A stretch of 64,000 nucleotides of DNA from Kineosporia corallincola (GTDB lineage: Bacteria; Actinomycetota; Actinomycetes; Actinomycetales; Kineosporiaceae). Position 1 is the stretch's first letter. Each line of letters opens with the position of its first letter. The notes beneath the pieces were generated by a model, which saw only the letters and a program-made list of their open reading frames with translations, was not told the origin of the DNA and did no database searches. This document shows, piece after piece, positions 8,037 through 15,926 of the stretch. The stretch covers positions 62,001-126,000 of the forward strand of contig NZ_JAHBAY010000009.1 of the NCBI RefSeq assembly GCF_018499875.1, read 5' to 3'. The position numbers were made by a program, and so were the translations under genes.

Positions 8037-9059
8037 ATGGCCGCCCGACTCCTCGACGCCCCGCTGCCGATCGTCGCCGCCCCGATGGCCGGCGGGCCCA
8101 CCACCGTGGCCCTCTCCGCCGCGGCCGCGCGGGCCGGCGCCTTCCCCTTCCTGGCCGGCGGATACCGGACGCCCGGTGCGCTCGCCGCCGAGATCGCGCA
8201 GCTGCGCGCCGCCGGCGCACCGTTCGGGGTCAACCTGTTCGTGCCGTCCGGGCGGGACGTCGACCGGGCGGCCTTCCGGGCCTACGCGGAGCTGATCGCC
8301 CCCGAGGCCGCCGCCCACGGTGTACGGCTCGACCCGGAGCCGGTCAGCGACGACGACCGCTGGCGCGAGAAGGTGGAAATGCTCGTGGCGCAGCCGGTTC
8401 CGGTGGTGTCGCTGACATTCGGCCTGCCGTCCGCGGACGACGTGGCGATGCTGCGGCGCGCCGGTTCCCGGGTGCTGGCGAGCGTCACCACGCCGGCCGA
8501 GGCCCAGGCCGCCCGCGACCTCGGCGTCGACGGCCTGGTGGTGCAGGGCCCGGACGCCGGCGGCCACAGTGCCACCCACGACCCGTCGCGCACCCCGGAT
8601 CCCGGCGGCACACCGGCGCTGGTGCGGCGGGTGCGTGAGGCGGTCGCCCTGCCGGTGGTCGCCGGTGGCGGCGTGGACGGCCCGGCGGCGGTGGCCCGGA
8701 TCCTGGACGCCGGTGCCGAGGCGGTCGCCGTCGGCACCCTGCTGCTGCGCACCGACGAGGCCGGTACCTCCGCGCCGCACCTCGCGGCCCTGGCCGACCC
8801 GGCGTCCGGCCGGACCGTGCTCACCCGGGCGTTCACCGGCCGCCCGGCCCGGGCGCTCGCCAACCGGTTCGCCGAGCGGTACGGCGAGGCCGCCCCGGTC
8901 GCCTATCCCGCCGTGCACCACCTCACCCGCGCCCTGCGTCAGGCCGCCCTCGCCGCCGGGGATCGCGAGGTGCTGCATCTGTGGGCCGGAACCGGTTACC
9001 GCGCGGCACCTTCCGGGCCGGTGGCCGACGTGGTGCGGTGGCTGGCCGGGGAGAACTAG
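8037..9059 (+). CDS. Nitronate monooxygenase (2-nitropropane dioxygenase family)
   Basis: A 340-residue FMN-dependent TIM-barrel that oxidises alkyl nitronates, a detoxification role. Family features: the N-terminal PIVAAPMAGG, FGVNLFVP, the DGLVVQGPDAGGHSATHD segment with the catalytic His, the LPVVAGGGVDG phosphate-binding strand, and AVAVGTLLLRTDEA. The ATG at 8037 has no good Shine-Dalgarno. A TAGACA hexamer at 8025-8030 lies 6 nt before the ATG, where a -10 box would sit for a leaderless mRNA; CCCCTG/CAGGGG arms also surround it. Divergent from the DUF4279 gene. Confidence 0.9.
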   Translation: MAARLLDAPLPIVAAPMAGGPTTVALSAAAARAGAFPFLAGGYRTPGALAAEIAQLRAAGAPFGVNLFVPSGRDVDRAAFRAYAELIAPEAAAHGVRLDPEPVSDDDRWREKVEMLVAQPVPVVSLTFGLPSADDVAMLRRAGSRVLASVTTPAEAQAARDLGVDGLVVQGPDAGGHSATHDPSRTPDPGGTPALVRRVREAVALPVVAGGGVDGPAAVARILDAGAEAVAVGTLLLRTDEAGTSAPHLAALADPASGRTVLTRAFTGRPARALANRFAERYGEAAPVAYPAVHHLTRALRQAALAAGDREVLHLWAGTGYRAAPSGPVADVVRWLAGEN

Positions 9060-9075
9060 CCGGCCGGGTCGGGGC

Positions 9076-9198
9076 TCAGGCCGGGCCGTCGATCGGCGAC
9101 GGCGTCGAATAACCGGGTTCCAGGTATTTCGCGATCACCTGCTTTCCGTGAATCACGATCTTGTCGCCTTTGCTGCTGAACTCGCGTTCTGCGATCAC
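9076..9198 (-). CDS. Possible small protein (40 aa) behind the Crp-type regulator
   Basis: A GTG at 9198 preceded at ideal spacing by GGAGG (complement of 9204-9208) opens a 40-codon frame ending at TGA 9076. The peptide begins VIAEREFSSKGDKIVIHGKQ and looks like a short beta-rich unit. The same frame runs back without a stop to the TGA of the Crp-type gene, 68 sense codons in all. About three quarters of third positions are G/C, lower than neighbours. It may be a real small gene, a decayed 3' end, or chance. Confidence 0.3.
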   Translation of the reverse strand: MIAEREFSSKGDKIVIHGKQVIAKYLEPGYSTPSPIDGPA

Positions 9199-9282
9199 GC
9201 CGTCCTCCGGGCGCGGAATTCCGATGATCGTCTGATCGTGGTGAACGGCTCTCCGGACGCCGGATATCGTCAGGCCACGGGA

Positions 9283-9993
9283 TCAGGCATTCCAGCGTTC
9301 CCGGATGGATTCCTCCAGCGCGGCCAGGGTGAGCAGCCCGGTCTCGTCGGTGATGATCTGTTCCCGGTACCGGGAGATCACCAGCCCGTCGTCCTTCATT
9401 CTGCGCAGCGCCCGGTTCACCGCCGGCTCGGACGCCCCGATCAGCGCGGCCAGCTCGGGCTGGGTCAGGGCGACGCCGACCCGCACGCCCTCCGACGTCG
9501 GGTACCCGTGCCGGCCGGCCAGGTCGACCAGGAGCCGGGCCAGGCGGACGTTCACCTCGTAGGTGCCGAAGTCGACGCGACGATGATTGGCCCAGCGCAG
9601 TTTCGCGCTCACCACGGCGCTCATGGCCAGGGCCGCGGACGGGTGCTCGCGGAAGAAGCCCTGGAGCTCGGCCGGGCTGATCACGCGCGTCATCACCAGC
9701 CCGGCCGCGGTGACGTTCGCCGAGCGCGGCTGGCCGTCCAGGGCCGCCAGCTCGCCGATCACGTCACCCCGCACGCGCACGGCCAGCGCGGTCAGGTCGC
9801 CCTCGTCGGTGGCGCCGAGCACCTTCACCACCCCCGCGGTGATCAGGAACAGGTGCCGCGAACGTTCACCCTGGATCACCAGATGGCTGCCGGGACTGAA
9901 TTCCCGGACCCTCCCGAGGGCCAGCATGGCCTCGCGCACGGGGTTCTCCACCAGCGTCATGAAACTTCCCCGGGGCCACGTCTCCGGCGACAT
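9283..9993 (-). CDS. Crp/Fnr-family transcriptional regulator
   Basis: A 236-residue regulator. The N-terminal cyclic-nucleotide-binding beta-roll (about 25-140) shows FSPGSHLVIQGERSRHLFLI and VRVRGDVIGELAALDGQPRS, with Glu and Arg near the cAMP phosphate-binding position. The C-terminal winged helix has LTQPELAALIGASEPAVNRA and LRRMKDDGLV. The effector ligand is unknown. The ATG at 9993 has a GGAGGGG box 8 nt upstream. It is read divergently from the six-gene conflict-like operon across a 379-bp spacer, so it could regulate that operon; this is inference from position. Confidence 0.9.
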   Translation of the reverse strand: MSPETWPRGSFMTLVENPVREAMLALGRVREFSPGSHLVIQGERSRHLFLITAGVVKVLGATDEGDLTALAVRVRGDVIGELAALDGQPRSANVTAAGLVMTRVISPAELQGFFREHPSAALAMSAVVSAKLRWANHRRVDFGTYEVNVRLARLLVDLAGRHGYPTSEGVRVGVALTQPELAALIGASEPAVNRALRRMKDDGLVISRYREQIITDETGLLTLAALEESIRERWNA

Positions 9994-10372
9994 ATGTGTT
10001 TTCCCCTCCCCGTCGCGGTCGAGCGGAACTCGATGTTAGAACCGGGTGGTAGCCGATGCCCGGGAAAGGCCGAAAGAAAACCGCGCTTTTATCCTGGATC
10101 ACTATTAGCAATGGATCTCTGACGCTGTGTGACCGCCCGGCACCGAGGGTTTTCCCCCGGTAATTGCGCGGTGCTACTCATCCGTACGGACTATCTCCCG
10201 GAGAAAGCATTCGGCCGCCCCGAATCCGACTTACGGTCGGCGGTGTCGTCGTCGGGACGGCGCATTCCGGAAAACCGGGTGCGCGACTTCCGGGAACCCG
10301 CTCCCTGACGGGATCTCTCAGCCCGCGGCGGCTCATCGTGGACGTATGACCCCACTATCCCGAGGAGGTGCC
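9994..10372. promoter_or_regulatory. Divergent intergenic region between the regulator and the six-gene operon
   Basis: No gene was found in this 379-bp spacer. It is more AT-rich than its surroundings around 10060-10120 (GAAAGAAAACC, TTTTATCCTGG, CACTATTAGCAATGG), consistent with promoter elements. A good Shine-Dalgarno, GAGGAGG, sits at 10362-10368 before the GTG at 10373. No clear Crp-type palindrome was recognised by eye. Confidence 0.5.
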
Positions 10373-11143
10373 GTGAGTGATGCCCCCGGAGCGCCGGCGA
10401 TCCGGCGCATGAACATCTCGGCCGACCTGGAGCGGTACACGCGCTGGTCGCGCGAGGAGCAGGCGAAGGCGCAGAGCGGGCTCAAGGACGTGCTGCGCTC
10501 CGCCGCCGCGGCGACCGGCCTCCCGATCGAGTCCTGGTACCTCCAGCCGGCCGGTGACGCGGAACTGGCGGTGCTGCCGCCCGGGATCGACGAGGGCGAG
10601 GTGATCCGGGAGTTCCCCCGCGCCCTGCGACGGCGGCTGTACGAGGTGAATCGTGGTGTGTCGGAACGTGTCCGGCTGCGCATGCGGGTCGCCATGCACG
10701 TCGGCATCACCGCCCTGGGAGACATGGGTTTCGTCGGTGCCGCCCCGATCGCGGTCACCCGCATGCGGGACAGCGCGCCGGTGCGGGAGGCGATGGAACT
10801 GAACCCGGACGCCGACTTCGCGCTGGTGATCTCCGAGGTGCTGCACGAAGACCACCTGGGGCACCTCGACCACGAGTACAACATGGACACGTTCCGGCGG
10901 ATCGAGATCGACATCCCGTCGAAGGGCTATCGGGGCAACGCTTTTCTGTACGTGCCGCCGACCCGGGTGGTGGCCGGCGAACCGGGGGACTCCCCGGTCG
11001 GGAAGGAACCGGAACCGCCGGCCTTCGTGGTGCGTCACGATGCGCTGCTCCACGAGGGCGACAACATCACGCTGGGGCCGAACAGCAGCTTCGTCAGGCG
11101 CGACCAGTACAACGGAACGCGCTCGCGCCGGGAGAAGCCGTGA
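10373..11143 (+). CDS. Nucleotide-cyclase-fold-like protein, first gene of conflict-like operon
   Basis: A 256-residue protein. Residues about 12-195 resemble a family of actinobacterial cyclase-homology-like proteins: an opening strand RRMNISADLERYTRW, a helix, SWYLQPAGDAELAVLPPG (where active cyclases keep a DGD/GDG metal loop), then VRLRMRVAMHVGITALGD and FVGAAPIAVTRMRD. The metal-binding Asp pair expected for catalysis is not obvious, so it may be a binding or signalling domain. The C-terminal tail holds a GDN-x-T...RDQYNG motif (codons 11057-11116) that recurs in the next gene. Start GTG 10373 follows GAGGAGG; an upstream ATG at 10346 lacks one. Overlaps the next gene by 4 nt. Confidence 0.6.
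   Translation: MSDAPGAPAIRRMNISADLERYTRWSREEQAKAQSGLKDVLRSAAAATGLPIESWYLQPAGDAELAVLPPGIDEGEVIREFPRALRRRLYEVNRGVSERVRLRMRVAMHVGITALGDMGFVGAAPIAVTRMRDSAPVREAMELNPDADFALVISEVLHEDHLGHLDHEYNMDTFRRIEIDIPSKGYRGNAFLYVPPTRVVAGEPGDSPVGKEPEPPAFVVRHDALLHEGDNITLGPNSSFVRRDQYNGTRSRREKP
11057..11116 (+). repeat. Shared GDN/RDQYNG motif, copy 1
   Basis: Twenty codons near the end of the cyclase-fold-like gene with the pattern GDNxTxGxxSxxxxRDQYNG. Twelve of 20 residues are identical, with identical spacing, to the copy at 11617-11676 in the next gene. Confidence 0.8.
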
Positions 11144-13710
11144 GCGGGAACCCGGCGGAGGGACCTGCCGAACCGGGCCGGGACGAACGGGGCCGGGACG
11201 AACCCGGCCGGGACGAACCCGGCCGGGACGAACCCGGCCAGGTTGAACCGGGTCGGGGCGATCCGGGTTGGGCCGAGTCGGGTCGGGCCGAGCCGGGGCA
11301 GGCCGGGCCGGGTCAGACCGGGCCGGGCGGGCTGGGCGGGCCGGGCGCCGGGCCGCCCCGGGAATCGGTGTCCGGGGAAAAGTCCACGGACGACGTGGCT
11401 TTCCCGGTTCCCTCCCAGCGAGGGCTGCCGGAGCCCGGTGACGCCGGGGGCGAGCACCGGCCGCCCGGGGACGACGTCAATGTGCGGACCGGCCGGCGCA
11501 GCAAGGAGGCTGAGCCGGAGGATCCGGTCAACGAGCGCACGCGCAGCATCCGGAGCGCGGACGACGGTGCGTACGGCCTGCTCGGTGTGGCGAGTCATTC
11601 CGCCCGGACGCACCGGGGCGACAACGTCACGATGGGCGAGGGGTCCGGGTACGCCGGCCGGGACCAGTACAACGGCGGCCAGTCCTTCGTGACGGACGTG
11701 GCGGGCGACCACCACCAGCTGGAGAACGGCGACGTCGTGTACGGCGGCAAGACGGCGGGCGACGAGGTGGCCGGCGACAAGGTGGCGGGTGACAAGCACA
11801 GTCACGTGCACTACGGCGGCGGCCGGCCCGACCAGGCCGGCCGGATGCCGGAACAGCAGCTGACCAGGGTGCTGAGAACCCATGTCGGCACGCCCGGTTT
11901 CAACGCGGTGCTGGAGCGCCTGCGGGCCGACCGGCTGGTGGTGCTGCGGGGGCCGCGGAACACCGGGCGGCACCACACCGCCGTCGCGGCCCTGGCTCTC
12001 GGGCCGAACAGCGGTGGCGGGGTGTACCAGCTGCCGGGCGCCTTCGAGCCCGGCCCTCTGCCCGCCGACCCGGAGACCGAGGGGATGCAGGCGCCCGGCT
12101 ACTTCCTCGACGCCACGGGCAGGGACTGGATGAGCCGCCCGGACCTGGCCGCGGCCGGGGTGATGATCGCCGAGCTGGTGAAGCCGTCGCCGCAGGGCCG
12201 GCGTCCCTCCATGGTGGTCATCGCCGACGAGGAGGACGTGTCGGACATCTGGCGGCCCTACCTGGTGGAGCACGTTCCGCCGCCGGCCCTGGAGGTGCTG
12301 AGAAGGCATCTGCACAGCCTGTACTCGGTGACCGACCCGGAGGCGTGCATCGCCGAGGCGCGCCGGGCGCCGGACGTGGCCGAGACCCTGGACCGGATGT
12401 CGGACCCGTGGGACGCGGCGGCCCAGGCGGAGGCGCTCGGTGCCTGGGAGGCGGACGGGCGCCGGGGCCGGCCCGGCACCCGCAGGGCCCGCGAACGTGC
12501 CCTGCGCGCGTCGGCCCGGGAACTGCTGGCCGGCAGCGCCCGGGCGCCGAAGGTGCAGGGATTCGTCCTCGCCGCCTCGGTGCTCGACGGCGAGGCGGAG
12601 AACGACGTCATCATCGCCGCCCGCGACCTGACCGGCCGGCTGCGCCTGGCCCAGTCGCACACCGAGCCGGCCGCGATCGAGGTCTTCGGTGAACCGGTGC
12701 GGCTGTGGTTCCCGCACGCCGACGTGGCCGTTCCCACCCTGGAACTGGAGAACCCGCAGGCGGTTCCGGTGCGACGGGGCCTGTCCGGGCGTCCCCGGGT
12801 GGCCCTGCGCGAGCCGATGCTGGCCGGTTCCGTGCTGGAGATCGCCTGGTCCGACTACGAGGAGACGCGCGACCCGGTCTGCACCTGGCTGGAGTCGCTG
12901 TGCCAGTGGCCCGACGTCACCGTGCGGCAGCGCGCGGCCTATGCGGCGGCCCGCCTGGCCTCGCTCGACTTCAGCTCGCTGGAGGAGATGCTGTTGCGCC
13001 CCTGGGCCGACAGTGGGCGCGCCGCGCTCGTCCAGGCCACCGGGCGGGCCCTGGAAGGCATTGTGCTGCGCGGTGACTCGGCCGTCCCGGCGCTGCGGCT
13101 GCTGACCCGGTGGTCTCGCGGCGGGTCGGCCGGGCGCGCGGTCGCGGTGCTCCAGGCCTACGGCGGGCCGATCGGGCAGGAGCGGCCGGGCCCGGCGCTG
13201 CGGGCGGTGGACGACGTGCTGGCGCGCGACGCCGGCCTGGGCCGTTACGCCCAGTGGACCCTGGCCCAGATGTTCCGCTTCGGCGCCGGGCCGGAGGTGG
13301 TCGAGCACCTGACCGATTGGCAGAAAAAGGTTTTCGTGGTGCGGGAACAGGCCTGCGGGGCGTTCACGCAGATCGTCCTCCAGGGTCGCGAGACGGCGTC
13401 CGGCCGGCTGGTGCCGGAGATCGCCGCGCTGGTCCGCGAACGACGGCTGAGGCGCTCGGACGTGGTGCGGCTCTGGACCGGGGCCCTGAGGTCGCGCACC
13501 TACGGCGACCGGGCCTGGAGCCGGCTGCGGGTGTGGTCCGACGTGGCCCACCGGGCCGGACCGGCCGACCAGCTGGAGACCGAGACCCTGGCGCTGGTCA
13601 GGAGCCTGATCGACGAGGTGGGTCAGCACCCGGACCTGCGTCACCGGATGCGCGACCAGCGCGACATCTGGACCGAAGCACGTCAGTCACGTGGCACGCG
13701 GACGGCCTGA
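11140..13710 (+). CDS. STAND-like protein with degenerate P-loop, GD-rich repeats and helical C-terminus
   Basis: An 856-residue protein of unknown function. In order: Pro/Gly-rich N-terminus with GRDEP repeats (10-40); the GDNxTxG...RDQYNG motif (160-179); a glycine/aspartate repeat AGDEVAGDKVAGDKHSHVHY, a type seen in front of effector or NTPase modules in bacterial conflict proteins; an NTPase-like core with LVVLRGPRNTGRHHT (Walker A position, but Lys-Ser/Thr replaced by R277-H278) and SMVVIADEED (Walker B-like, D363/E364); then a long alpha-helical, HEAT-like region (about 560-850). The altered P-loop suggests weak or absent hydrolysis. GTG start overlaps the preceding stop (GTGA). Sensor or scaffold role is inferred. 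Confidence 0.6.
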   Translation: MSGNPAEGPAEPGRDERGRDEPGRDEPGRDEPGQVEPGRGDPGWAESGRAEPGQAGPGQTGPGGLGGPGAGPPRESVSGEKSTDDVAFPVPSQRGLPEPGDAGGEHRPPGDDVNVRTGRRSKEAEPEDPVNERTRSIRSADDGAYGLLGVASHSARTHRGDNVTMGEGSGYAGRDQYNGGQSFVTDVAGDHHQLENGDVVYGGKTAGDEVAGDKVAGDKHSHVHYGGGRPDQAGRMPEQQLTRVLRTHVGTPGFNAVLERLRADRLVVLRGPRNTGRHHTAVAALALGPNSGGGVYQLPGAFEPGPLPADPETEGMQAPGYFLDATGRDWMSRPDLAAAGVMIAELVKPSPQGRRPSMVVIADEEDVSDIWRPYLVEHVPPPALEVLRRHLHSLYSVTDPEACIAEARRAPDVAETLDRMSDPWDAAAQAEALGAWEADGRRGRPGTRRARERALRASARELLAGSARAPKVQGFVLAASVLDGEAENDVIIAARDLTGRLRLAQSHTEPAAIEVFGEPVRLWFPHADVAVPTLELENPQAVPVRRGLSGRPRVALREPMLAGSVLEIAWSDYEETRDPVCTWLESLCQWPDVTVRQRAAYAAARLASLDFSSLEEMLLRPWADSGRAALVQATGRALEGIVLRGDSAVPALRLLTRWSRGGSAGRAVAVLQAYGGPIGQERPGPALRAVDDVLARDAGLGRYAQWTLAQMFRFGAGPEVVEHLTDWQKKVFVVREQACGAFTQIVLQGRETASGRLVPEIAALVRERRLRRSDVVRLWTGALRSRTYGDRAWSRLRVWSDVAHRAGPADQLETETLALVRSLIDEVGQHPDLRHRMRDQRDIWTEARQSRGTRTA
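11170..11244 (+). repeat. 15-bp coding tandem repeat
   Basis: Five head-to-tail copies of GAACCCGGCCGGGAC with small changes encode the EPGRD repeats at the start of the STAND-like protein. Being in frame, copy-number change alters only linker length. Confidence 0.85.
11617..11676 (+). repeat. Shared GDN/RDQYNG motif, copy 2
   Basis: Codons 160-179 of the STAND-like protein, matching the copy at 11057-11116 in the upstream gene over the pattern GDNxTxGxxSxxxxRDQYNG. Confidence 0.8.
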
Positions 13711-13723
13711 GGAGATGGACGAC

Positions 13724-14656
13724 ATGACGAGACCGACCGGGACGGAACGTTTCCGGGACCTGATGTACCGGTTCTGGAGGTGGATCACCTTCCGGTCCGG
13801 GCAGCCACCGGCGGACGGGGGGCCGCCCGCCGTCACCGCGAACGAGGTCACGGCGGAGGACCGGAGGATCTTCATCCACCCCGACCCGGTGGTGCTCAGC
13901 TGGGAGACCCCGGCCCGCGGCGACGCCTTCCCCCTCGTCGTCCAGGCACGGATCACCTGGACGGCCCAGCGGGTGCGGGAGGACGACGAGAAGCAGGACC
14001 AGGTGACGAAGGCGCTCCAGGACGCTGTCTCCGGCGTCCGGGAGAGTCTGGAGGCGGGACTGCACCAGGAGGTGCGCGACATCGTCCGGGAGTTCCCGCC
14101 GTGGCGCGCCGCCCAGGCGGAGCAGGCGCTGGCCCGGGAACTGGCCTCCACGGTCTGCCACTCCGACGGTGACATCGAGTGCCACCGGACCTTTTTCGTG
14201 TCCCTGGCCGAGCCGGTGCGGCAGCGGCTGGAGGCCTCCACGTTCCAGAACCTGGACCTGGAGATGCGGGGCGAGCTCTCGGTGGCGGGAGCGACCGTGA
14301 TGACCCAGGCCCGCGAGGCCTGGCACTCCTTCCTGAGGGAGGGCGTGGACCAGCTGGGCCGGCCCGAGCACGGCGAGCGCCCCACCTTCACCGGCTGGAT
14401 GGCGCCCTGGGCCACGCACCTGGCCGAGAACCCCGGCCAGGTGGGCAAGATCCTGCGCGAGATGTACGACGAGCGGGAGCGCAAGGTGGAGACGCTCTTC
14501 ACCGAGGTGCACCGGATGACGGCCGGGCAGTCCGACGTCGGCGTCCTGAACTTCACGCTCAAGCACGACTCGGCGCTGCGCGCCCTGTTCGACACGATGA
14601 TGGTGCAGGTGCCGCCCCCGGCCCCGGGTTCGCCCTTCGCCCAGGACAACTCGTGA
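13724..14656 (+). CDS. Uncharacterised cytosolic protein of the conflict-like operon
   Basis: A 310-residue protein with no recognised family. It starts with an aromatic, amphipathic segment (FRDLMYRFWRWITF), then a beta-rich stretch (VVLSWETPARGDAFPLVVQA) and a long helical region (about 85-200) with charged repeats. The layout is loosely like SPFH/band-7-type proteins, but no diagnostic motif was seen. The ATG at 13724 has AGGAG 9 nt upstream; ATG 13715 is an alternative. It begins 13 bp after the STAND-like gene and its stop overlaps the GTG of the lipoprotein gene, so it is firmly inside the operon. Confidence 0.6.
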   Translation: MTRPTGTERFRDLMYRFWRWITFRSGQPPADGGPPAVTANEVTAEDRRIFIHPDPVVLSWETPARGDAFPLVVQARITWTAQRVREDDEKQDQVTKALQDAVSGVRESLEAGLHQEVRDIVREFPPWRAAQAEQALARELASTVCHSDGDIECHRTFFVSLAEPVRQRLEASTFQNLDLEMRGELSVAGATVMTQAREAWHSFLREGVDQLGRPEHGERPTFTGWMAPWATHLAENPGQVGKILREMYDERERKVETLFTEVHRMTAGQSDVGVLNFTLKHDSALRALFDTMMVQVPPPAPGSPFAQDNS

Positions 14657-15915
14657 ACCGGGTCGTGGCGCAGACCGTGGTCCTGGTCTCCGCCCTGGTC
14701 CTCACCGGCTGTGTCACCGGGCGGGCCGGCGGTACCACCGGTGCGCAGGTGGCCGGCCAGGCCTGTTCCTGGCTCCGGGACGCGGCGCCCGGCGCCCCGG
14801 AGCGCCCCCGGGACGACCGGGTGGTCCTGATCGACCGCAGCGCCTCCTTCCGGGCCTCCTCCGAGGCCAGTGAGCGTGGTGCGGCGCTGGTGGACCAGGC
14901 CGCCGCGGCCGCCGTCGCCGCGTACGGTGAGCCCGACGTCCGCTCGTTCTCGCTGGGCCTCTTCGACGCCGGTGCGAAGATCCACTGGCTGGCGAGTCAG
15001 GTCGAGCTGCCGGGGGCCACCGGCAACGACGACACCGGCGTCACCACCCAGCGCGACGAGGCCCAGGCGTGCGTGGGGGATCTGCTGCGGGAGAACCTCT
15101 TCCGGCCGACGACCGTGAGCGGCACGGACGTGGCCCGGGCGGTGAGCCGGGGCGCGGGCCAGCTGGTGCGTGACGCCGGGCAGCGGCGGATCGTGGTGTT
15201 CGGCGACGGGCTCTCGAACGCCGGGTGCGCCGATCTCGGCCGGCCTGAGCTGCGGGAGCCGGAGCCGCTGCCGACGTCGCAGATCTACACCAACTGCGGC
15301 GAGCACGAACCCCTGGACCTGAACGGTGTCACGGTCGAGTTCGTCGCGATCGGGGAGCCGCTGGGGCAGGAGATCGAACCGGCGCAGCAGGAATGGCTCG
15401 ATGCGTTCTGGACCGGGTTCGTCACCTCGGCCGGCGGGACCTTCGAGACCGGAAACGGTTCCGGGGAGCCGCTTCCGCCGGACGATCCGGACGGCTCGTC
15501 CGCCGACGACCCCGTCGTCACCCTTCCCTCGGTTCCCGGCGACGGCGTGCGGACGGTGGATGAGGACGTCCCGCTGGAGTCCGACGTCCTGTTCGCCACC
15601 GCCGAGCACACGTTCCGCCCCGGAGGGGAGGCGGAGGTGCTGCGCCGGCTGGAGCGGTACCGCACCAAGAAGCAGCTGCACGTTCGGGTGACGGGCTACA
15701 CCGACGAGCGGGGGAGTTCGCACGACAACGACCTGCTGTCCGGGCGGCGTGCGATGACCGTGCGAAAATTCCTGGAGAAGAACGGTTTCGAGGAGGTGGA
15801 GAGCAGCGGCGCGGGGGAGTCGTCACCGCTGTGCCGGGAGTCGGCCCCGGAGTGCTGGAAGCGGAACCGGCGGGTCGAGATCCACCTCAGCTATGTCGAG
15901 TACGCGGCGGAATGA
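14653..15915 (+). CDS. Lipoprotein with VWA-like and OmpA-like domains
   Basis: A 420-residue predicted lipoprotein. The signal peptide ends in the lipobox LTGC (C20). Residues about 55-255 resemble a von Willebrand A domain: RVVLIDRSAS carries the DxSxS metal-site motif (D61, S63, S65), and RRIVVFGDGLSN is the second core strand. Residues about 305-415 match the OmpA-like peptidoglycan-binding fold: VTGYTDERGSSHDNDLLSGR, RAMTVRKFLEKNG and NRRVEIHL. It should sit on the outer face of the membrane anchored to the wall, giving the operon an extracytoplasmic arm. The GTG overlaps the previous stop. The VWA/OmpA assignment is from motif recognition. Confidence 0.75.
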   Translation: MNRVVAQTVVLVSALVLTGCVTGRAGGTTGAQVAGQACSWLRDAAPGAPERPRDDRVVLIDRSASFRASSEASERGAALVDQAAAAAVAAYGEPDVRSFSLGLFDAGAKIHWLASQVELPGATGNDDTGVTTQRDEAQACVGDLLRENLFRPTTVSGTDVARAVSRGAGQLVRDAGQRRIVVFGDGLSNAGCADLGRPELREPEPLPTSQIYTNCGEHEPLDLNGVTVEFVAIGEPLGQEIEPAQQEWLDAFWTGFVTSAGGTFETGNGSGEPLPPDDPDGSSADDPVVTLPSVPGDGVRTVDEDVPLESDVLFATAEHTFRPGGEAEVLRRLERYRTKKQLHVRVTGYTDERGSSHDNDLLSGRRAMTVRKFLEKNGFEEVESSGAGESSPLCRESAPECWKRNRRVEIHLSYVEYAAE

Positions 15916-15926
15916 GGAGAGCGGCG

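Noticed and set aside
5867-8638. Plus-strand open frame of over 900 codons across the TPR, Pip-like and DUF4279 genes
   Set aside because: It spans three opposite-strand genes and their intergenic gaps and contains no recognisable domain.
11035-13644. Minus-strand open frame of about 870 codons opposite the STAND-like gene
   Set aside because: The plus-strand protein has clear motif order and operon overlaps; the antisense peptide is low complexity.
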